This document shows, one piece after another, positions 52,178-61,200 of a stretch of DNA of 64,000 nt. The DNA is taken from contig JAWKTX010000002.1 in assembly GCA_041398825.1 (NCBI GenBank), positions 372,001 to 436,000 on the forward strand. Direction: 5' to 3'. The position numbers and the translations under genes are program-made. Source of the DNA: Planctomycetaceae bacterium (lineage in GTDB: Bacteria; Planctomycetota; Planctomycetia; Planctomycetales; Planctomycetaceae). The first letter of the stretch is position 1; each line of letters starts with the position of its first letter. The notes under the pieces are model-generated. The model made no database searches, was not told the origin of the DNA, and worked only from the letters and a program-made list of their open reading frames with translations.

Positions 52178-53470
52178 TCACTGCGGGCCAAACCATGAAG
52201 GATAATCGGGGTTGACGTCTTGAAGATGCCCGTCTGCGTCCACGGGAAAGTCCATCGGTTCACCAGCGAAGCTCAAGTGTTCGCTGTTGGCAACCTCGTC
52301 GAAACAAGCCTCCGAAACGCGTACCCTCGAAAGGTGCAACGTATCGGAGATCTGCACAACTCGGGCATTTTGCGGCTCAATCAGTCCAATCGTCTGCAAC
52401 GCACACTCGATGGTCTCCCTGTCGGTGGGGAGAGTAATGGGAATCATGGCAGCTTCCGGGTGAAGCCCGGTCACGCAATTGATACGCGTAATATCGTGAT
52501 TGATCTGGGCGACACAACGAGCCGTCGTAAACTCGGACATGCCGATCCCTGTGCCGTTTCCGTGTGTCGCCTGGGTAAGTGAACGGATCATAATGCGGCG
52601 ACATCGAGCCAGATCACGGTCCGTTGCAAGATGATCATTGAATTTGCGACCAACCACATTTGCATCCATGCCCACACCACTGATGTCTTTTCCAATGCGA
52701 TCGACGATGAGCAGATCACACTCCGGCAATGGCAGTCGTGGCAACCACTTGTTCGCCATTGTCAGCAATTCTGGCTCACGGCGGGCAAAGTTCTCCGGGG
52801 CAACTGCTTCAATCAGTCCGGTTTCATCCCGGCAGTTTTCCAGAATAGCCATCCCGCCGACGATGCGGCAAACCTGAAGAACCTTCTCTGCTACCGAAGC
52901 AAGTATTTCCGGAAAGCTGGTGTCCAGAATGCCCCGGTGGTAGATCTTTGCCCCTTCGTGTTTGCCCAGGCCAATCAGCATCATTTTGTGCAGACCAGAT
53001 TCGACAGGGCCAACGAAGCGAGTATGCGGCTTCACGCGGTTGCATACAAAGACATGGTCAGCCTCCGCCGCATATCGATCAAAATGAACCGGCATGCCGT
53101 GACTGGTTTGAGCAACGACAACCGTTTCCATGGTCGCTCGAAACGGAATGCCGATGAATTCTTCGGTGATTCCAAAGCTGGCCAGCAATGCGAGCTGACC
53201 TTCCGGCGTTCCACCGCCATGACTGCCCATGGCCGGTACGATAAAAGGTTTCGCCCCAAGACGAAGGAAATGCGCGGCGACCTCTTTCAGAATGATGGCG
53301 ATGTTCGCGATACCTCGACTTCCCGCGGTAATGGCCACTGACTGCCCTGGCTGAATCCGCTCGTTCAGAGAAAGCGAATCCATCTGTTGCCGGACAGTGG
53401 CAGGAATGTCGACAACCGTTGGGCTTTCAAATACCTGGTGGACATCACACATTCGGGGCAGTTGGGGCAT
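52178..53470 (-). CDS. Lactate racemase (LarA/DUF2088) N-terminal domain protein
   Basis: The 430-residue protein matches LarA-like proteins: SVAITAGSRGIANIAIILKEVA near 43-64, PAMGSHGGGTPEGQL at ~79-93, VKPHTRFVGPVESGLHKM (~145-162) and GLGKHEGAKIYHR. The His of GSHGG and of VKPHT and the Lys of GLGKHEG correspond to the nickel-pincer cofactor and substrate sites of LarA. It is likely a racemase or epimerase of a hydroxy acid, but the relative is distant: the C-terminal part (CDLLIVDRIGKDISGVGMDANVVGR) belongs to a subfamily of unknown substrate. No larB, larC or larE is in the window, so cofactor supply would have to come from elsewhere. Confidence 0.85.
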   Translation of the reverse strand: MPQLPRMCDVHQVFESPTVVDIPATVRQQMDSLSLNERIQPGQSVAITAGSRGIANIAIILKEVAAHFLRLGAKPFIVPAMGSHGGGTPEGQLALLASFGITEEFIGIPFRATMETVVVAQTSHGMPVHFDRYAAEADHVFVCNRVKPHTRFVGPVESGLHKMMLIGLGKHEGAKIYHRGILDTSFPEILASVAEKVLQVCRIVGGMAILENCRDETGLIEAVAPENFARREPELLTMANKWLPRLPLPECDLLIVDRIGKDISGVGMDANVVGRKFNDHLATDRDLARCRRIMIRSLTQATHGNGTGIGMSEFTTARCVAQINHDITRINCVTGLHPEAAMIPITLPTDRETIECALQTIGLIEPQNARVVQISDTLHLSRVRVSEACFDEVANSEHLSFAGEPMDFPVDADGHLQDVNPDYPSWFGPQ

Positions 53471-53667
53471 TCGAAGACATCCTGCATTTGCGGAAGTAAC
53501 TCAGCGCGGATAGCGTTGATGGGATCAGCATAATGCATTGCCTCTTCTCGGAACAGTAGACGACTTCTGTTTGTCGGCAACTGAATTTCCGGCCCGCGGG
53601 CCTTTCCGCGATCACGAATAGACAAGGTTAACTTCGGCAGGTCGCGGATGGATGCCGCTGAGGGCAA

Positions 53668-54864
53668 TCAAGCGGGATTCGGAGGTTGCACTGCAGCGGT
53701 GTTGGATTCCGAGGGCGATGCAGATGGCGTGTCGGGCGTTTCTGAAGCTGCCGGAGTCACTGTCGTGTCGGGTGTCGCTGCAGATTCGAGGGCGGGGTCG
53801 TCTGGTGGCGCGGTGTCTGGTGGCGCGGTGTCAGCAGTTCGCGTTTCCGTCTCTGAATCGAGGGCTGGTTCGGGACTTTTTGTCGTCATTTCGGACGATT
53901 GGGATTCGCTGGTTTCCTGTTGGAATCCTGCCGGAGATACGAACTCTGCTGTGTCAGCAGCAAGCATGGACGGGGAAATACCGCCGTTTGCGACGTGCCT
54001 TCGCAGGGCATCGAAATAGCTGGGAATCGATTTTTCCACCAGAGGCATCAGTCGTGGCGCCGTCGAACTGTTGGCAAGGCTTGCCAGATAGTCCACCAGC
54101 ACGGCTTTTGTTTCCGGGGAAGAGTGCAGCAAAAAGTGCACCCAGGCCCAGGCTTCTGCATAGTCTTGTCGGGTGAGTTTCTGGAAATCATGTTTCAGTT
54201 CCAGTTGGAACAGGTTGGGACTCCATGGCCTGTCCGCTTCGGCAGCAGTCGCACGATATCGGCTCGTCAGTTGAGCGACGTGGTCCGCATGAATTCCGCC
54301 TGGAGTTGTTCCTTCGACTTCAAAATACTCGGCTAACCCTTCGTCAAGCCAAAGGGGTACCGTTTGGAGACTAGCATGCAGGACACCGTGGGTGAATTCA
54401 TGTCGCAAATCCTCCATCATTCGAGGGCTTCGATAAGAATACACGGCCAGCTCACGGTTTGTACCGACGAAATAGGCGCGACGAGGAGGTAGCTGGCTCC
54501 ACGTTGACTGCATGTAGTAGCGATAGGTGGATTCGTCGCTGAAAAGATAGAGAACAACAGGGTCACGCTGCGGGGGCAGTTGCAGTGTCTTGTTGATCTG
54601 AGTGTGCAGAGTGTTCAGTTCAGTCAGGATAGGATCATCAGCTTCGATGGGTGAGTCTGACTTGATGACGAAGTACCTGGTTGTGAATGAATGCTGAGAT
54701 GGCTTGTCCGCAGAAAAAGTCGTCCTGGGTGTCAGTTGGCATCCCGCAGTCAGAATGAAACCAAACGCAACCAACAGCCACCCTCCCCAATAGCGTGTAT
54801 TCGCCCGAATCGACCTGATTCGACGAACCGGTTGCGCACTGGAAGGTGGTAGACGCGTCTGCAT
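53668..54864 (-). CDS. DUF1570-like putative zinc metallopeptidase, lipoprotein
   Basis: The 398-residue protein has a lipoprotein signal (WLLVAFGFILTAGC, Cys at about residue 42). A metallopeptidase-like core follows, with DLRHEFTHGVLHASL (HExxH at about 155-159) and a downstream PLWLDEGLAEYFE glutamate. This arrangement is that of DUF1570/gluzincin-like proteins known from planctomycetes. The C-terminal ~90 residues are Ser/Thr/Pro/Glu-rich with TAPPDTAPPDDPALE, and probably disordered. It should sit on the periplasmic side of the membrane. Peptidase activity is inferred. ATG at 54864 fits the signal. The LarA-like gene follows after 197 bp. Confidence 0.85.
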   Translation of the reverse strand: MQTRLPPSSAQPVRRIRSIRANTRYWGGWLLVAFGFILTAGCQLTPRTTFSADKPSQHSFTTRYFVIKSDSPIEADDPILTELNTLHTQINKTLQLPPQRDPVVLYLFSDESTYRYYMQSTWSQLPPRRAYFVGTNRELAVYSYRSPRMMEDLRHEFTHGVLHASLQTVPLWLDEGLAEYFEVEGTTPGGIHADHVAQLTSRYRATAAEADRPWSPNLFQLELKHDFQKLTRQDYAEAWAWVHFLLHSSPETKAVLVDYLASLANSSTAPRLMPLVEKSIPSYFDALRRHVANGGISPSMLAADTAEFVSPAGFQQETSESQSSEMTTKSPEPALDSETETRTADTAPPDTAPPDDPALESAATPDTTVTPAASETPDTPSASPSESNTAAVQPPNPA

Positions 54865-55401
54865 TCCGAAGAGTAATCAAGCAATATCTGAAGGCAGGAT
54901 GGAACGACCCGTTTCGCTCGACTGTTGTTGGTGGCACAAGCGAGTGCTCTGAGGCAGGAGTCGAATCGTGGCAGAACAGGACCATTCGATCAAGCCACGT
55001 TGATCCATCCGAATACAGATGCGAACAATAGGATGAATAGGCAGTTTGCTTGGGTTGTTCGATCTGCGTAGATTGCCTGCGCCGTGTGGAATTCTTTCAT
55101 TCGCATGAGTGAATTTAAAAGTCCATCGGAAAACGAACCCATTTTTTTGGGCCAGCGCCGGACCGACTGATGCGTTCGACATCGGTATGACCGTCAAGGT
55201 CTACGTCATCGGACCGACTGTGAAGGAAATGTCTACTGGATTCACCGGACAAATCAGGAATGCCCTTCCCATTGGTCGAATTGAAGGATGCTGATTTTCG
55301 GGAATGCGATTCCGGGCGATGCTGGTCAGAGCGAACCCCGGGATCGCACTCCTTTTGTATTCTTCCGGCCTGAACAGCCAACTGGTTAAAGGATTAACCT
55401 C
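54865..55401. other. Gene-free divergent region
   Basis: About 537 bp between the DUF1570 gene (minus) and the DUF1207 gene (plus), presumably holding both promoters. CGGACCGACTG occurs twice (55156 and 55211 areas). A minus-strand frame over 55115-55381 encodes DVDLDGHTDVERI, which recalls a calcium-type repeat, but the frame is short and unsupported. AAAGGA just before 55402 is the ribosome site of the DUF1207 gene. Confidence 0.5.
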
Positions 55402-56769
55402 GTGGGCGAAGTGAACCAATGTTGCTCCGTAAGCGAGCCAGATGGAATGAATGGAATGCCCCGTTCATTGCACAGGGATTGGTTCCGAAGAAGTCCGGTG
55501 GAAACCCGTACGCAGATTCATCTGGAATTGCTCGCCTTTCGGGATACGGCGCTGCGTACACTCGCCATGATCGCTCTTTGGTGGCTGGTCGTTTCTCAAT
55601 GCCCTGGCGGCGAGTCACCGACGGCCATTGCCGGGCAACCAGTGAATCCCGGGCCGCGAGTTGATCCGGGGCAGACAGCGGGAAATTCGAAGGGGCCCGT
55701 CGATGCAAACGCTCCGCAGTTGCTCAAAGAACCTGCGCCGACTTCCGCATTCGCGTTTCCGCCTGAAGCTGAATCATCGCCACTGGTCGATTCCATCCTG
55801 GACCAACGTGGAACCACTCGACTGGACTATTTCCCGTCACTGGCGGAACGCTCGAACGATTCTCGGGTTCCTGTTGACCAGACATCGTTGAGTCAGATCA
55901 TTCCCGAAACGACCAATGAGGTCCTTCCGACTCACGGGACACATACGAATTTCGTTTCGTTTCGGCAGCTCTTTGATGATCCGGCCAAATACAGTCCCTG
56001 CGAAACCGGATGGCAGCTACTTCCGGACGGGCTGCTCTACAAAACTTATCTGGCAGGCTACAAAGAACCGCGAATTCAGTACACGAATCTTTTCGACACG
56101 CATTCGAAGCGGCGTGTGACAGAAGCAGTTTTAGGTGGTCGTGTAGGCATCGTTCGCTATGGAACTTTTGGAGCGAACAATCCTCAGGGATTCCAACTGG
56201 ATCTGGACGGAGCTGTGTTTGCTCGCGTACTGCCGGATGAAGTGAGCACCATGCTGGAAGGAGCGGACTTTCGGGTGGGGCTTACCGGAACCTGGCGACA
56301 TGGTCCATTAGCTGCTCGAACAGGTTACTATCATATCAGCAGTCACGTTGGTGACGAATTCCTGCTGGCCAATCCGATGTTCAATCGCATCAACTACGTA
56401 CGAGACTCACTTTTGTTTGGTCTGAGTTATGATGTCAACAGTGACATCACTGTCTACAGCGAACTGGGCGCTGCGCCAGGGACCCAGGGCGGTGCGAAAA
56501 TGTTTGAACTGCAGTTTGGTGGCCAGTACACGCCCATCGCGACTCGTCCCTCGAATGGCGCCCCCTATGTCGGTATCCACACACACCTCCGTGAAGAATT
56601 CAACTTCAATGGAAGTCTTAATGTCGTCGCTGGATGGGGATGGCAGGGGCCGACCAGTCGCCGCCGTCTTCGAGTGGGAATGATGTACTACACTGGACCG
56701 TCGATGCAATTCTCGTTTTTTGACCGCTATGAGAATCTGCTTGGCGGCGGTATCTGGTTCGATTACTAA
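55402..56769 (+). CDS. DUF1207 family protein, probably outer-membrane beta-barrel-like
   Basis: The 455-residue protein has a signal-like helix around residues 54-67 (LRTLAMIALWWLVV) and a variable Pro-rich region. From ~200 it has the DUF1207 body: WQLLPDGLLYKTYLAGYKEPRI, VTEAVLGGRVGIVRYGTFG, then alternating strands (FRVGLTGTWRHGPLAARTGYYHISSHVGDEF and LGAAPGTQGGAKMFELQFGG) and an aromatic C-terminus ending in GGGIWFDY. Strand pattern and end residue suggest an outer-membrane barrel. Its function is unknown; members are typical of planctomycetes. The start codon is GTG, with AAAGGA eight bases before it; the ~50 residues before the helix are long for a signal, so the start could lie further on. 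Confidence 0.8.
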   Translation: MGEVNQCCSVSEPDGMNGMPRSLHRDWFRRSPVETRTQIHLELLAFRDTALRTLAMIALWWLVVSQCPGGESPTAIAGQPVNPGPRVDPGQTAGNSKGPVDANAPQLLKEPAPTSAFAFPPEAESSPLVDSILDQRGTTRLDYFPSLAERSNDSRVPVDQTSLSQIIPETTNEVLPTHGTHTNFVSFRQLFDDPAKYSPCETGWQLLPDGLLYKTYLAGYKEPRIQYTNLFDTHSKRRVTEAVLGGRVGIVRYGTFGANNPQGFQLDLDGAVFARVLPDEVSTMLEGADFRVGLTGTWRHGPLAARTGYYHISSHVGDEFLLANPMFNRINYVRDSLLFGLSYDVNSDITVYSELGAAPGTQGGAKMFELQFGGQYTPIATRPSNGAPYVGIHTHLREEFNFNGSLNVVAGWGWQGPTSRRRLRVGMMYYTGPSMQFSFFDRYENLLGGGIWFDY

Positions 56770-56853
56770 CTCAGACCCCATGTTTCAATAATTCCAGCGC
56801 GTGATCTGATTCGCCGTCGCAGCCTTTGGCGTGAGCGGATTTGGGAGTTTGCT

Positions 56854-56949
56854 GACCGTTGAAACACCGGGACAGGCAGGCACGACGACAGGAAACCATC
56901 GTGCTTACAGGTCTCCTGCTCGAGCTAGTCCTGTTTTTCAACAGGCTGC
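56854..56949 (-). repeat. Dispersed ~100 bp element with inverted-repeat ends, copy 3
   Basis: Read on the minus strand this is CAGCCTGTTGAAAAACAGGAC, then CTCGAGCAGGAGAC, GGTTTCCTGTCGTC and a GTCCCGGTGTTTCAACGG end: nearly the same as copy 2. It lies between the DUF1207 gene and the permease gene, 50 bases after the permease stop, where it could also end transcription. Confidence 0.85.
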
Positions 56950-56999
56950 TCAGCTCAGTGCTGTTTGAACACGACGAACTGATTCGAAGTCGTCGCCTT

Positions 57000-58307
57000 T
57001 CAGGGATGGCTGCTCACCCCATCACTGGGTTTTCGCACGAACCACCAGAACAGAACGCCCACGACCAGTGTGATCACTGTCCCCAGAATGCGAGCCGGGT
57101 AAAGTACGGTCATCATCACCGCAAAAGACAGGGTTGCTGCAACATAAATCACCGCAGCAAACAGACCGGGCAGTCGCGGTTTTGAGATATCGGCAGGGGT
57201 CGGCAACAGAAGACAGGCAACCGTCAGTGCAGAAGACAGGGCCAGAGTTGTCCCGAGGTACTGAAGGAGTTCCAGCAGAGTGGACCAATAGACCAGAAAC
57301 AGCGAGATCCCTGTTTGAAGGAGTACCGAGCGGGGCAGTCCGTTGCGGTCTGATCGGAACGCGGCTGGAAATACTCCATCCAGCGCCATTCGGCTATAGA
57401 CACGCGGGCCCGTCATAATCATGCTGGCGACGGATGAAAACGTGGCAATGATAATCACGATGCGAATCAGCAGCTCGAGCCTGTCGCCGCCCATACGTTG
57501 TGAGGCGATCGTCGCGATTTCCGGCTGTCCGGCGATTTCTTCCGAAGCACTACCTGCGAGAAAAAGGAAGTTCAGCAGCAAATAGACAATCATCGTTGCA
57601 AGCGTGCCGAGCAAGAGACTTTTCGGCACTGTCACCGATGGAGACGCCGCTTCAGAGGCGATATATACCGCCTGATTGAAACCAGCATAGCTGAACGAGA
57701 TCCACATCACAGATGATGCAAATTCATAAAGAATATTGGACGGCTGGGCTTGCGCAATGGGCTGCCACTGGATTCCATTCGCACTGACCCAGAATGAGCC
57801 GACGGTGATGAACAAACCCATTCCCAGCAGCTTGACAATGACGACCGCATTCTGGAGTTTGGCCGTTTTCATCTGCAGAAACGAGTGCCCGAGACCACAA
57901 AGAATGATGATGGTCGCGGCAATTGAGTGTGGCGGAACCGAATTGGGCAATGGAACCAATGGCGCTGCGTAGGTCTCGCAGGTCATGGCCGCCAGAGCGA
58001 CCGGACCGCTGAATCCAGCCGTCAGCGAGATCCAGCCAGAGACAAACCCGGCAAGGGGATGCAATCTTTTCGACAGGTACAGGTATTCTCCACCTGATTC
58101 CGGCAGCTGGCGTGCCAGATCACCGTATGCGACTGCGCCGCACAGGGCGATGAGACCGGCAACGAACCATGCCAGCAGAACGATCGGAGCAGAACCAAGA
58201 GAGGCCAGCGAATAGCCAGACGTGGTAAAAACGCCTGAACCGATCATCCCTGCCACAACAGTACAGACCAGGGTGACCAGGCCGAACTGGCGAGAGCCCT
58301 GATTCAT
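57000..58307 (-). CDS. APC superfamily amino acid permease
   Basis: The 435-residue membrane protein has about 12 helices. The first reads GMIGSGVFTTSGY with the unwound Gly-Ser-Gly of the APC fold, followed by GLIALCGAVAYGDLARQLPESGGEYLYLSKRL, the family signature. A later SYAGFNQAVYIASEA is helix 6. It should move an amino acid or polyamine across the inner membrane, by proton or exchange. Its start overlaps the stop of the methyltransferase gene upstream by ATGA, so the two are translationally coupled. The substrate cannot be told from sequence. Confidence 0.9.
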   Translation of the reverse strand: MNQGSRQFGLVTLVCTVVAGMIGSGVFTTSGYSLASLGSAPIVLLAWFVAGLIALCGAVAYGDLARQLPESGGEYLYLSKRLHPLAGFVSGWISLTAGFSGPVALAAMTCETYAAPLVPLPNSVPPHSIAATIIILCGLGHSFLQMKTAKLQNAVVIVKLLGMGLFITVGSFWVSANGIQWQPIAQAQPSNILYEFASSVMWISFSYAGFNQAVYIASEAASPSVTVPKSLLLGTLATMIVYLLLNFLFLAGSASEEIAGQPEIATIASQRMGGDRLELLIRIVIIIATFSSVASMIMTGPRVYSRMALDGVFPAAFRSDRNGLPRSVLLQTGISLFLVYWSTLLELLQYLGTTLALSSALTVACLLLPTPADISKPRLPGLFAAVIYVAATLSFAVMMTVLYPARILGTVITLVVGVLFWWFVRKPSDGVSSHP

Positions 58308-59146
58308 TCTTCACTCGATGCTGTCGGTCGCCGAAACCGAAGGAAGTAGTTTTCGTGGAATTCCGGGATCTTGACTTCTTCCACGAATTCAAACCCAGCC
58401 GCTACAACTTCGTCTTTCACGGTTCCTTTGCCAGCTCGGACATGGGTGAGTAGCCAGTCGCGTGAAACTCCGGGAATTCTGTTGAAATCCACAAGCACCA
58501 GCTGCCCGCCGGGTTTCAAACCCGCCCGAATGGACTGCAGCATTTCCGGATAGTATTCGAAGTGATGATAGGTATCGCAGACAAAGACGAAATCAACGCT
58601 CTCCGGCAACAGTCTGGCAGATTTCTCTTCCGACTGGATCACTCGGACGTTGTTGAGCTCATCAGCTTTGACGCGGCGCTGAATATGCTCGATCAGACGC
58701 GGGGAAATATCGACGGCGTAGACTCGACCGCTCTCCCCAACTTCCCGGGAGAATAGTCCAAGATAGAGTCCAGTCCCGCTCCCTACGTCCGCGATCGCAC
58801 TACCCTTTTTCAGCCCAATCGCTCGAATCACAGATTTCCGCCCCGCGAATACTTCCCGGCTTTCGATTTCGAATCGTTTCAGCCACTCCTCCGGATTCAA
58901 ATCCGGACTGAGAAATTCCTTATTGATATCAGCAGGAACCCTGGATTGATCTTCGGCCGGGGCATCAAGAGTTGCCAACGCTCCGACGTTGTCTGACGGA
59001 ACGACAGGATTTCGGGGTTTTTCATCGGCAGATGCACCCTGACCGGTCGGTAAAATCAAGAGGACCAGCAGGGACACCTGACATAGACGTTTTACGAGAG
59101 TGTCGTGACAAGCGAAACTGTCAATTCCGGATTTCGTGGATAGCAT
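58304..59146 (-). CDS. Class I SAM methyltransferase with N-terminal signal peptide
   Basis: The 280-residue protein begins with LVKRLCQVSLLVLLILPTGQGASADE, a typical signal peptide with a cleavage site near residue 40. The mature part is a normal class I methyltransferase: AIADVGSGTGLYLGLFS, VYAVDISPRLIEHIQ, VRVIQSEE, and FVFVCDTYHHFEYYPEML. An exported SAM-dependent enzyme is odd because SAM is not known to be common in the periplasm; similar signal-bearing methyltransferases do exist in planctomycetes and proteobacteria. Alternatively the segment is a membrane anchor facing the cytoplasm. ATG at 59146 is chosen because GAGGT lies upstream and it directly precedes the signal. It overlaps the APC permease start by four bases. 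Confidence 0.82.
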   Translation of the reverse strand: MLSTKSGIDSFACHDTLVKRLCQVSLLVLLILPTGQGASADEKPRNPVVPSDNVGALATLDAPAEDQSRVPADINKEFLSPDLNPEEWLKRFEIESREVFAGRKSVIRAIGLKKGSAIADVGSGTGLYLGLFSREVGESGRVYAVDISPRLIEHIQRRVKADELNNVRVIQSEEKSARLLPESVDFVFVCDTYHHFEYYPEMLQSIRAGLKPGGQLVLVDFNRIPGVSRDWLLTHVRAGKGTVKDEVVAAGFEFVEEVKIPEFHENYFLRFRRPTASSEE

Positions 59147-59235
59147 CTGGTGATGACCTCGAATGAAGGCGTTCAGGAATTCAAATCGCCCGGCAACGGT
59201 GCGTTCCGTTCGATCCGATATGGGACCAATGCAGC

Positions 59236-60054
59236 ATGACAAAACAGGATCAGACGTTCCAGGCAGAAAGGCCAAATTCCCGCCCTCGATCGGTTACGTG
59301 GGTCATTGTTTCCCTCACCGTGATTATGTGTGCGTTTTGGGTGACGTACCGCACACTTTTGAGTCGTTTGGATTTGACGGATACGACGGACGCGAAAAGC
59401 GTCGGAGTGCTCTCATTCCGTCAGCGATTGCCAACCAATGGAGAATCAGATCTGGTTAGTGTCGAAGCAGCAGCTGTGGTCGGCAGAGTGACGATTGCCG
59501 GAAAGGAGCCGGACAATAATTCCAATGCACTGCGATTCAGTAACATCGTGATCTACATCGATGGTCGCGACCAGCTGCAAACGGGTGAAGAAGCAACATC
59601 AGTTGTGCTTGATCAAATCGAAATGGCGTTTGTCCCTCACGTTGTCACACTTCACGTGGGGCAAAGTCTGGAAATCAGAAACAGCGATTCTTCACTGCAC
59701 AATGTGAATGGGCTGGCAAAGCGAAATCCGCCGTTCAATGTGGCGCTCACGCCTGGAGCTTCGGATTCGATTTCATTTGTACGGGACGAATTTATTCCCG
59801 TCGCATGCAACATGCATCCCCGGATGGCTGCGTGGGTTGCCGTCCTGCCGAATCGATTTCATACCAGGCCCGATGCGCGAGGTCAGTTTAAATTGCCAAT
59901 GCTACCGCCTGAGGAATCTCAGCGGGATGGAGTTCGACGTCTTCTTGTTTGGCTTGAAAATCCCTATCCACCAAACAAACCACACAGGCTAAGCATCGAT
60001 ATCCCACTGAAACCTGGTTACGTGACGGATGTCACGCTGAACCTGAACCGATAG
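59236..60054 (+). CDS. Membrane-anchored cupredoxin-like copper protein
   Basis: The 272-residue protein has one membrane helix (residues ~20-40) and a cupredoxin fold from ~80 on. Type I copper ligands are His155 (SSLHNVNG), Cys191, His194 and Met197 in ACNMHPRMAAWVAV, in the usual order. The layout is that of the plastocyanin/methylamine-utilisation-type cupredoxins of planctomycetes, with a C-terminal carboxypeptidase-regulatory-like tail (RRLLVWLENPYPPNKPHRLS). It may carry electrons to or from a membrane enzyme, such as a cytochrome oxidase, that is not in this window. It is divergent from the methyltransferase gene with a 90 bp gap. Confidence 0.88.
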   Translation: MTKQDQTFQAERPNSRPRSVTWVIVSLTVIMCAFWVTYRTLLSRLDLTDTTDAKSVGVLSFRQRLPTNGESDLVSVEAAAVVGRVTIAGKEPDNNSNALRFSNIVIYIDGRDQLQTGEEATSVVLDQIEMAFVPHVVTLHVGQSLEIRNSDSSLHNVNGLAKRNPPFNVALTPGASDSISFVRDEFIPVACNMHPRMAAWVAVLPNRFHTRPDARGQFKLPMLPPEESQRDGVRRLLVWLENPYPPNKPHRLSIDIPLKPGYVTDVTLNLNR

Positions 60055-60221
60055 AAGCTTCATAAAGATACAATGTGAAGTGTCTGCAGGGTGAAAAGCG
60101 AAGTGTGGTACGTTGAGGTTCCTGCGTTTTCCGACTGATAGCGGGCCCAGTCGCGCCAGAAACAAAAAGCGTACCAGGAACGAAAATCGTACCGGGAACG
60201 TTGGCCAGCCAGGTCGCGCGA

Positions 60222-61085
60222 CTATCCGCCGACGGTCAATTGTATTGCAGCTATCAGCGTATTTCTCAGCAGCATTGCAATAGTCATCGGCCCAACGCCA
60301 CCAGGAACGGGTGTGATCGCCGAAGCAATTGCAGCGGCCGCTTCAAATTCGACATCGCCCACCAGACGGTCCTGAACGCGGTTGATTCCGACATCAATCA
60401 CCACTGCCCCGGGTTTCACCATGTTGCCCTTCACGAATTCCGGGATACCTACCGCCGCAATAAGAATATCTGCCTGCCGAGTGATAGAGGCGATGTCACG
60501 TGTTCGACTGTGGCAGATTGTCACAGTCGCGTCTGTACCTTTCTGCAGAAGCAGGGCGGCCATTGGTTTGCCGACAATATCACTGCGGCCGATCACGACA
60601 GCGTGAGCGCCACTGGTTTCAACGCCTTCATACTCCAGCATCTTCATCACACCATGGGGAGTGCAGGGAAGGAATCGAGGGCGTCCCTGAAGCATCAGAC
60701 CGACATTCTCCGGGTGAAACCCGTCGACATCTTTGGAAGGCAGGATGGCGTCCAGGATCAGAGTTTCATCCAGATGTCCGGGCAGTGGCAGCTGCACCAG
60801 AATTCCGTGCACCGAGGTGTCGTCATTCAGTTGCTCAACCAGAGACAATAACTCCTGCTGAGTGGTGGTGTCCGGCAAACGATGAAGGACGCTGCCTAAA
60901 CCCGCTTTCTGGCATGCTCGTTCCTTGTTTCGCACGTAGACCTGGCTGGCGGGATCGTTACCCACAAGAACTGCTGCCAGTGTCGGAATCACGCCGGTTG
61001 ATTCAATAAAAGCGGCAGCCTCAACGGCCACTTCATCCTTCACCACCTGCGATATCTTTTTTCCATCAATCATTCTTGCGGACAT
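60222..61085 (-). CDS. folD: Methylene-THF dehydrogenase / methenyl-THF cyclohydrolase
   Basis: The 287-residue enzyme converts methylene-tetrahydrofolate to formyl-tetrahydrofolate in two steps. YVRNKERAC holds the catalytic lysine, QLPLPGHL and DVDGFHPENVG are folate-binding segments, VIGRSDIVGKPMAALLL is the NADP loop, and PGGVGPMTIAMLL is the C-terminal signature. All family residues are present. I start at the ATG at 61085; the ATG at 61073 is also possible. A strong terminator at 61155-61178 separates it from the phosphofructokinase gene upstream on the same strand, so it must have its own promoter in a very short gap, or be read through. Confidence 0.96.
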   Translation of the reverse strand: MSARMIDGKKISQVVKDEVAVEAAAFIESTGVIPTLAAVLVGNDPASQVYVRNKERACQKAGLGSVLHRLPDTTTQQELLSLVEQLNDDTSVHGILVQLPLPGHLDETLILDAILPSKDVDGFHPENVGLMLQGRPRFLPCTPHGVMKMLEYEGVETSGAHAVVIGRSDIVGKPMAALLLQKGTDATVTICHSRTRDIASITRQADILIAAVGIPEFVKGNMVKPGAVVIDVGINRVQDRLVGDVEFEAAAAIASAITPVPGGVGPMTIAMLLRNTLIAAIQLTVGG

Positions 61086-61154
61086 AACACCGACGGCCTT
61101 CGATTGGCAACAGACGAAGTGGACGAAGCAAACTTGCGATGGTTGCAACAGCAA

Positions 61155-61178
61155 AGCCCGACTCGTGAGAGTCGGGCT
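61155..61178 (-). terminator. Intrinsic terminator after the phosphofructokinase gene
   Basis: AGCCCGACTC (61155-61164), GTGA loop, GAGTCGGGCT (61169-61178): a perfect ten-pair hairpin with a tetraloop. On the minus strand it is followed by TTTGCTGTTG, a weak T-tract. It lies 22 bases after the phosphofructokinase stop. Confidence 0.85.
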
Positions 61179-61200
61179 CAACCAAAGCTAACCGATGCCA

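Noticed and set aside
55115..55381. Minus-strand frame with DVDLDGHTDV, considered as a calcium-binding repeat gene
   Set aside because: Only one such motif, no convincing start or ribosome site, and poor coding character; at most a remnant.
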